DNA of 36,640 bases. Origin: an uncultured Clostridia bacterium (GTDB taxonomy: Bacteria > Bacillota > Clostridia > Lachnospirales > Anaerotignaceae). The translations under genes and the position numbers were made by a program. The notes beneath the pieces were generated by a model. That model worked only from the letters and a program-made list of their open reading frames with translations. It had not been told where the DNA came from and ran no database searches. Below are positions 31,899 to 36,640 of this stretch, piece after piece (the first letter of the stretch is position 1; each line of letters begins with the position of its first letter). The stretch lies in the NCBI GenBank assembly GCA_944384265.1, contig CALWSR010000033.1:1-36640 (forward strand). Direction: 5' to 3'.

Positions 31899-33869
31899 TT
31901 ATTTTACAACAGAAGCAGGATTTCCCACTGCTGTCAATGTCAGCTTGGCATGGGAAAATGTGTTGACATCTGCCATTTCATTGACAAAGTTGTTTTCTTC
32001 ATATTTTTGTGTAATATCACAATTTTCACAGCCAATTTCTTCAAACAGTTCCTGCAAATATTTTCTGCCCTCATGGACTGCAAAAAATTTTACCTCCTCC
32101 AATGTTTTGTAAACTTCTCTTTTCCAAGGGGTATTTAATATATACATTTTTGCTTTTTCGTCAACTTGCATCACAATTTCAATGGTTTCCATCACTTTTC
32201 CCACTGCGGCACCCACTGCATTTGCCACTTCAGCGTGTTCCGGTATCATCAGCAGAGCATGCAAATTTTCTGCCGCACCGCCAAGCCATGCTCCCACAGG
32301 AGCACCGATTCCGATAATAGGCTGTTTGAGTGTCAGACAGCATTGGAAAAAGCTGTCCGCATTTGGTGTAAACGCTTCTTCTATAAAATACATTGTGGAT
32401 TCACTTTTTGTAATGTCAAATTCCTTTCCGTCCACATTGGCAATGCTTTGCAGTGCTGTCAATGACAGTTTTGCATATATCCTATCTGTCACTTTTTTTA
32501 AAAATACAGGAACAGGCAATTCCATTCTTTTTGCCAGTATCTCCACACCTGCCTGGGCAATTTCCGTGTTCCACTGGTTATATTTTCCCTGGGCATGGAG
32601 AATGTCTGTAGGCGTCACAGCAATGCGTGCCAAATACCCTTCGTCTACCAGTTTTGTCAAATCCACCACTTCCGGGTCAACTCCCATGGCTTCCGCCAGC
32701 TTTGTAATGCTGTGAGGGCCGTCAGAAAGTCTTTCTATCACTTTTTGCTCTCTTTCTGTGAGCATTTCTTTTGGCGGCTTTTTCAAAAGCAAATAGCAGT
32801 CGGCTTCTTGGTCATGGAAGGATTTTCCCCACCTTTTAAAGCTCTTTAATTCATGCACCAAATAGGGGTATTGTGCCCCTGCAACACAAAGAGGGGTTGC
32901 TTTTTTGGGGCCAATCTGCAAATGCCCCTTTTTATCCAAATAAATACGGCTGTCGCCGCCCAATCCAAATGTAGAAATTTCAGCGGCTTTTACACGGGTT
33001 CGCCAGCCTCCCACGCTTGCACCCTCTTTTTTCACTTTTACAACACCTTTTTCAATGAGTGCAATGTCTGTTGTGGTGCCGCCCATATCCAATATCATGG
33101 CATTTTGTTCTCCTGTCAAAAAAGAACCGCCGATAACACTGGCAGCAGGTCCGGAAAGTATGGTATCAATGGGTCTGTTTTTTGCCATTTCTTCTGTCAT
33201 CAATGTGCCGTCGCCTTTTACAATCATAATAGGTGCATAAATCTTTTTTTGTTCCAGCACTGCTTTTGTGGCGGCTATCAATTCTGCAATAATGGGTATC
33301 AATCTCACATTCAATACTGCTGTAACGGTTCTGTGATAAAATCCCAGAGAAGTTGTCAACTGGTGACCGCAAACCGTAGGCACATCTAATACTTCTTTTA
33401 CAAGCGATTGTGCTTTTTTCTCATGTTCGGGGTTTCTGACACTGGCATAGCCGGAAATGGCAATGGCGTCTACTTTGCCTTTCATATCTTCTATGGCTTG
33501 TTTGATTTCTGTTTCGTCTATATCCTCTTTCAGACGTCCCATAATGTCAAATTCTCCTTTGACTGTTTTGCAAACATCTGCAGGCAGTTCCTCCCCGTCC
33601 AACATATGTCCAAACAACAGCAATCCTACCCTGCAGCCTCGGTTTTCCACAATGGCATTGGTTGCCAATGTGGTAGAAAGAGAAACCAAAGAAATTTCTT
33701 TGTAATATTTTTCTTCCATACTATTTAAACAGTTTGCAATGCCTATGGTCAAATCCTCTTTTGTGGTCAGTGCTTTTGCTTTGGAAAGCACTTTTTTTGC
33801 CACAGAATCCACTATAACACCGTCTGTATACGTTCCGCCTGTGTCCATTCCTAATATGTATCTTGACAT
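31899..33869 (-). CDS. Hydantoinase/oxoprolinase family protein (HyuA-like)
   Basis: The 656-residue protein belongs to the ATP-dependent hydantoinase A / 5-oxoprolinase family with actin-like ATPase folds. It has the phosphate loop GMDTGGTYTDGVIVD at 7-21, STTLATNAIVENRG at 65-78, the second phosphate-binding motif LDMGGTTTDIALIE at about 262-275, and GGDSRIYLD. A winged-helix-like segment (DGPHSITKLAEAMGVDPE to LVDEGYLARI) interrupts the middle. A separate HyuB partner is missing here, so it could act alone or on a different compound, such as an acetone- or hydantoin-like ring. The ATG at 33869 follows AAGGGGG. It is a single-gene unit with its own promoter. Confidence 0.9.
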   Translation of the reverse strand: MSRYILGMDTGGTYTDGVIVDSVAKKVLSKAKALTTKEDLTIGIANCLNSMEEKYYKEISLVSLSTTLATNAIVENRGCRVGLLLFGHMLDGEELPADVCKTVKGEFDIMGRLKEDIDETEIKQAIEDMKGKVDAIAISGYASVRNPEHEKKAQSLVKEVLDVPTVCGHQLTTSLGFYHRTVTAVLNVRLIPIIAELIAATKAVLEQKKIYAPIMIVKGDGTLMTEEMAKNRPIDTILSGPAASVIGGSFLTGEQNAMILDMGGTTTDIALIEKGVVKVKKEGASVGGWRTRVKAAEISTFGLGGDSRIYLDKKGHLQIGPKKATPLCVAGAQYPYLVHELKSFKRWGKSFHDQEADCYLLLKKPPKEMLTEREQKVIERLSDGPHSITKLAEAMGVDPEVVDLTKLVDEGYLARIAVTPTDILHAQGKYNQWNTEIAQAGVEILAKRMELPVPVFLKKVTDRIYAKLSLTALQSIANVDGKEFDITKSESTMYFIEEAFTPNADSFFQCCLTLKQPIIGIGAPVGAWLGGAAENLHALLMIPEHAEVANAVGAAVGKVMETIEIVMQVDEKAKMYILNTPWKREVYKTLEEVKFFAVHEGRKYLQELFEEIGCENCDITQKYEENNFVNEMADVNTFSHAKLTLTAVGNPASVVK

Positions 33870-33923
33870 TACAATTCCCCCTTTTTGAAAATAACATAAA
33901 TATGAAATACCTTATTTGCCTTT

Positions 33924-33952
33924 GTTGTAGCACCAAAGCAAAAACTTGTCAA
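33924..33952 (-). promoter_or_regulatory. Sigma-A promoter of the hydantoinase/oxoprolinase-family gene
   Basis: On the minus strand TTGACA (33947-33952) and TACAAC (33924-33929) are 17 bp apart, about 60 nt upstream of the start codon. Confidence 0.65.
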
Positions 33953-34008
33953 TAGACTTTATCAAAACTTTGTGAATTCTTTACCAAATCTTTAAAAATT
34001 GCGGCTTT

Positions 34009-34671
34009 TTATTCTCCGCAAGCTATCAACATATGGTATAAAGGGGCAAGTATGTCAAATCCTTCTATCAATCGTTGAAAAAGCTTTTCATCATATAGCT
34101 GTTGAAAATCATTGCTTTGTTTGATAAAACTAATATTTTTTTTATTCAGCCACTGCTGCAAATCCTCAGGCTGGTCCTCAAAGCGATTTCTTTTATATTC
34201 CTCTCCTTGCAGCTGAAATATATTTTGTTTTTCAAAAGCCTTTTTTGCTTCCAAAAACCGTTTGTCCTGGTTGAGTATCATTTTGCGCAATGCCTGCATC
34301 TGCTGTGCCGGTGCATGGTAATACCCACAGCCGTATTGAAAGCCTCTGGGAGAATATTCCATAAAAAATACGGGAGAATGAAACTTTTTTTTATCTCTTC
34401 CAAACACACACCACATCACATCTCTATAAAGTGTTTTATCCTTTGAAAAGCGAATATCTCTATGTACTCTGGAAATACTTTTTCCCACCTTTGGCACCAC
34501 AATCAGCTGAGGGTCAATTTCATGAAGGGGCTTTTCCAGCTTTTCCACCAATTCCATCATGGGAGCCAACACAAAATTTTGAAAATCCCCTTTATGCTCT
34601 ATGTACCATTCACGACTGTTTTTGATACGGTTTTCCCACAAAAATTCCAATGTTTTTTCACTGATAGGCAT
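34009..34671 (-). CDS. DUF2461 family protein
   Basis: The 220-residue soluble protein matches the DUF2461 family, of unknown function and common in Bacteroidota and Bacillota. Its opening ISEKTLEFLWENRIKNSREWYIEHK, split by family-typical WYxxH residues, gives a helical start. The most conserved block, SISRVHRDIRFSKDKTLYRD, follows at about 85-104. Then come FFMEYSPRGFQYGCGYYHAP and RKMIL. No catalytic role has been shown for these residues to my knowledge. The start is ATG 34671 behind AAAGGAAG; the frame opens further upstream without a signal. It begins 36 nt past the rplT terminator and could receive only weak readthrough; no clear promoter is seen. Confidence 0.82.
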   Translation of the reverse strand: MPISEKTLEFLWENRIKNSREWYIEHKGDFQNFVLAPMMELVEKLEKPLHEIDPQLIVVPKVGKSISRVHRDIRFSKDKTLYRDVMWCVFGRDKKKFHSPVFFMEYSPRGFQYGCGYYHAPAQQMQALRKMILNQDKRFLEAKKAFEKQNIFQLQGEEYKRNRFEDQPEDLQQWLNKKNISFIKQSNDFQQLYDEKLFQRLIEGFDILAPLYHMLIACGE

Positions 34672-34706
34672 TTGCTTTCTTCCTTTCCAAAACCATTTTT
34701 CTATTG

Positions 34707-34743
34707 AAAAAACACCTACCGTCACAACGATAGGTGTTTTTTT
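34707..34743 (-). terminator. Terminator of the infC-rpmI-rplT operon
   Basis: AAAAAACACCTA and TAGGTGTTTTTTT enclose an inner GT/AC pair. On the minus strand the hairpin begins one base past the rplT TGA and ends in a T run. Confidence 0.88.
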
Positions 34744-34744
34744 A

Positions 34745-35101
34745 TCAGTTTAATTTTGCTTTTGCAGCATCTACTAACTTTGTAAAAGCTGCAGCGTCTG
34801 TTACAGCCAAATCAGCCAGCATTTTTCTGTTGATGTTAATGTCAGCCAATTTTAAGCCATGCATCAATTTGCTGTAAGAAATATCGTTTAATCTTGCAGC
34901 AGCATTGATTCTTGTAATCCAAAGATTTCTGTATTGTCTTTTTGTTTGTTTTCTTCCGGCAAAGGCATGGGCCATTGCTTTCATAACAGACTGCTTTGCC
35001 ACTCTGTATTGTTTGCTTCTGGCACCTCTATAACCCCTTGCCAGCTTCAAAACCTTTTTATGTTTTTTTCTTGCGTTTAACGCACCTTTCACTCTTGCCA
35101 T
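34745..35101 (-). CDS. rplT: 50S ribosomal protein L20
   Basis: L20 is an early-assembly protein of the large subunit that binds 23S rRNA. The 118-residue protein has the family's basic N-terminal tail ([21 protein letters not shown]), [39 protein letters not shown] and the C-terminal [14 protein letters not shown]. Length is exactly that of the family. In Bacillota L20 also represses its own operon by binding the infC leader; a suitable leader is present at 35871-36055. It is third in the operon, 35 nt behind rpmI. Confidence 0.98.
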   Translation of the reverse strand: MARVKGALNARKKHKKVLKLARGYRGARSKQYRVAKQSVMKAMAHAFAGRKQTKRQYRNLWITRINAAARLNDISYSKLMHGLKLADININRKMLADLAVTDAAAFTKLVDAAKAKLN

Positions 35102-35136
35102 GATTTAAGTCCTCCTAATTCTATTTTGTCAAACAG

Positions 35137-35337
35137 TTATGCATATGGTAACAATTTTTTCTTTACACTGTTTAAAACTGTTTTGTCTACCAATGTAGCG
35201 TGTCTTAAATTTCTTTTTCTCTTTCTGGACTTTTTGCCAAGAATGTGCTGTGTGTTGCATTTATTTCTTTTGAGCTGACCTGTTCCGGTAATTCTAAAAC
35301 GTTTTGCAGCAGCTTTTTTTGTTTTTAATTTAGGCAT
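35137..35337 (-). CDS. rpmI: 50S ribosomal protein L35
   Basis: L35 is a small basic protein of the large subunit. The 66-residue sequence starts [20 protein letters not shown] and has [15 protein letters not shown] in the middle, the family's landmark, ending in KKKLLPYA. The ATG at 35337 follows AGGAGGAG. It is the middle gene of infC-rpmI-rplT, which is the standard order. Confidence 0.98.
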   Translation of the reverse strand: MPKLKTKKAAAKRFRITGTGQLKRNKCNTQHILGKKSRKRKRNLRHATLVDKTVLNSVKKKLLPYA

Positions 35338-35363
35338 AATATGACTCCTCCTGTGTTGTTTGA

Positions 35364-35870
35364 TTAGTTCTTTGGTGCAAGAAACATCACCAATGTCTTT
35401 GCCTCCATTTTAGGGGCCTTGTCAATGATTCCATATTCCTCCACATCTTTTGCAAAGTTTTCCAATATCACAGCAGATGTTTTGGAATGTCCAATCTCAC
35501 GGCCTCTAAAACGAATGCTTACTTTTACTCTGTCACCATTTTTCAAAAATTCGATTGCTTTTTTCACTTTTACCTGCACATCATGGGTATCTATGCTGGG
35601 AGAAAGACGCAGCTCTTTAATATCAACGGTTTTTTGTTTCTTTCTGGCCTCTTTTTCTTTTTTGGTCTGGTCAAATTTATATTTGCCATAGTCCATAATA
35701 CGACAGACAGGCGGCTTTGCAGTGGGTGCAATTTTCACCAAATCCAGTCTTCTTTCATCTGCCAGCTTTTGTGCCTCTCTGGAAGAAACAATGCCAAGCT
35801 GTTCTCCGTTTTCATCAATCAGTCTAATTTCTTTGTCCCTAATTTGCTCATTAATCATTAACTCAGTAAT
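35364..35870 (-). CDS. infC: Translation initiation factor IF-3, with AUU start codon
   Basis: IF-3 binds the 30S subunit, keeps 50S away and checks the start codon. The 168-residue protein has the N-terminal domain with [21 protein letters not shown] and [16 protein letters not shown], a lysine-rich linker, then the C-terminal domain with [19 protein letters not shown] and [12 protein letters not shown] place the start at an ATT (35870): GGGAGG stands 8 nt before it and the protein then begins like other IF-3s. A GTG at 35879 lies inside the ribosome-binding site, and the first ATG (35858) is 20 nt away. AUU is the classical infC start codon, by which IF-3 limits its own synthesis. Confidence 0.97.
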   Translation of the reverse strand: MTELMINEQIRDKEIRLIDENGEQLGIVSSREAQKLADERRLDLVKIAPTAKPPVCRIMDYGKYKFDQTKKEKEARKKQKTVDIKELRLSPSIDTHDVQVKVKKAIEFLKNGDRVKVSIRFRGREIGHSKTSAVILENFAKDVEEYGIIDKAPKMEAKTLVMFLAPKN

Positions 35871-36055
35871 ATAAAGCACCTCCCAATAATATACAAGTTT
35901 TTATTTTTTCATAAAAAAAGCAGATAGAAGCACTATCCACTGAAATATACCTGCCAAAGACAACAGCAAATGAAGCCTTGCCGCTTTTCCTTGTCTGTAT
36001 GAACCTTACGCACCCTTTGTGGCAAGGTGAGAAGTGGATACTTCTGCTTTGTTAC
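35871..36055 (-). promoter_or_regulatory. infC leader, L20-leader-like, with internal terminator
   Basis: The ~185-nt untranslated leader has a terminator at 35913-35954 (GCAGGTA pairs with TATCTGC, then seven T). A competing long-range pairing joins TATCCACT (at 36033-36040 on the minus strand) with AGTGGATA (35934-35941), and AGCAGA with TTCTGCT. A further hairpin, CCTTGCC with GGCAAGG, sits between. This matches the L20 autoregulatory leaders of Bacillota, where L20 favours termination. Confidence 0.75.
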
Positions 36056-36061
36056 TGTGAC

Positions 36062-36090
36062 AGTATAGCACCAAAAAAAGTAAATGTCAA
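36062..36090 (-). promoter_or_regulatory. Sigma-A promoter of the infC operon
   Basis: On the minus strand TTGACA (36085-36090) and TATACT (36062-36067) are 17 bp apart. Confidence 0.85.
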
Positions 36091-36151
36091 TGCTTTTTTA
36101 TGGTATGCTTTCCTATTTTTTTGCTGTCATTTTTTTATGATAATCTGTTCC

Positions 36152-36640
36152 TATTTCCATTCCTGCCTTTTTCTATCAAAACGGCATACTGCCTCAAAGC
36201 TTTTTCACTGTGATACAACAGCCATGCCTTATCTATTCCCTTCCTTTTTTCAATACTTCGGACAGAGCTTATTTTTCATATCCTTTGCTGTTTTTACTTC
36301 CTTTTTCATCACAAACCAGCCATATTTCCATTCCTGCCCTTTTTCTATCAAAACGGCATATTGCCTCAAAGCTTTTTCACTGTGATACAACAGCCATGCC
36401 TTATCTATTCCCTTCCTTTTTTCAATACTTCGGACAGAGCTTATTTTTCATATCCTTTGCTGTTTTTACTTCCTTTTTCATCACAAACCAGCCATATTTC
36501 CATTCCTGCCCTTTTTCTATCAAAACGGCATATTGCCTCAAAGCTTTTTCACTGTGATACAACAGCCATGCCTTATCTATTCCCTTCCTTTTTTCAATAC
36601 TTCGGACAGAGCTTATTTTTCATATCCCTTGCTGTTTTTA
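36152..36640. repeat. Tandem repeat with 172-bp period, almost three copies, running off the right edge
   Basis: Copies begin near 36152, 36324 and 36496, and the last is cut by the window end. The period is 172 bp, measured from the shared AAAACGGCA (C at 36182, 36354, 36526). Copies differ at only a few positions (a one-base indel and a TACT/TATT change near the start, and CCTTT/CCCTT near the end). The period is not a multiple of three. I see no insertion-sequence ends. Confidence 0.9.
36422..36619 (-). pseudogene. Protein-like open frame within the 172-bp repeat, possible gene-end remnant
   Basis: Each full repeat holds on the minus strand an open frame of about 65 codons that ends in the same TGA and reads like a real protein tail: KGIDKAWLLYHSEKALRQY, then EWKYGWFVMKKEV, then NKLCPKY. 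It has no start codon with a ribosome-binding site, and the neighbouring copy is in another frame. The simplest view is that the true gene ends in the copy at the window edge (stop codon at 36594-36596) and that the copies seen are duplicated 3' ends. I do not recognise the family. Confidence 0.25.

Noticed and set aside
36210..36557. 115-codon plus-strand frame in the 172-bp repeats
   Set aside because: It is an effect of the repeats in shifted frames, has no ribosome-binding site, and the minus-strand frame looks more protein-like.

Overview
The window looks like a chromosomal segment of an endospore-forming, low-GC Bacillota (class Clostridia, most like a gut or anaerobic Lachnospiraceae-type organism). 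The evidence is the AT-rich DNA with strong AGGAGG ribosome-binding sites, the sporulation genes spoIIGA, sigE and sigG, an archaeal-type AspRS encoded next to gatCAB, a short ProRS under a proline T-box, and an L20-type leader in front of infC. Nearly all genes lie on the minus strand. Only a 55-codon small ORF (3576-3743), a P1-family peptidase (11163-12092) and proS (30346-31782) read on the plus strand. Species cannot be named from the sequence alone.

Layout, left to right. 1-252: two tandem copies of a ~121-bp repeat. 346-1656: a neurotransmitter:sodium symporter-family transporter with a palindrome just past its promoter. 1995-2573: a DUF5662 protein. 2642-3412: sigG, with the small plus-strand ORF diverging from it. 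4094-5479: two unrecognised genes and a GNAT acetyltransferase, inserted between sigG and sigE. 5562-7188: spoIIGA-sigE with a characteristic wide-spaced promoter and a Spo0A-box-like site. 7450-10984: the division and wall genes murA, divIB/ftsQ and ftsZ. 11163-12092: the P1 peptidase. 12093-12857: a gene-free stretch between convergent genes, carrying a perfect AT-rich inverted repeat.

12858-14054: coaBC. 14172-21528: an accessory catabolic block read leftwards as TRAP transporter (DctP, DctQ, DctM), split transketolase (N and C halves), a short-chain dehydrogenase, a 6-phosphofructokinase and a FadR-type regulator. The likely logic is uptake of an organic acid or sugar derivative, oxidation, and carbon-carbon rearrangement into the pentose phosphate and glycolytic pools. 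A terminator-like hairpin separates pfkA from the rest, and a 29-bp dyad sits at the probable transcription start of the TRAP genes. The substrate is not known and this is the most interesting metabolic unit here.

22005-23180: a secreted SH3/NlpC-P60 wall hydrolase. 23768-28358: aspS-gatC-gatA-gatB, the apparatus for making Asn-tRNA and/or Gln-tRNA by transamidation. 28513-29631: an M29 aminopeptidase. 29668-29735: an unassigned structured element ending in a plus-strand terminator. 29996-31782: a proline T-box and proS. 31899-33869: a hydantoinase/oxoprolinase-family protein. 34009-34671: a DUF2461 protein. 34745-36090: infC-rpmI-rplT, with an autoregulatory-type leader and an AUU start for infC. 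36152-36640: a 172-bp tandem repeat that runs off the right edge. I found no tRNA, rRNA, insertion sequence or CRISPR array.
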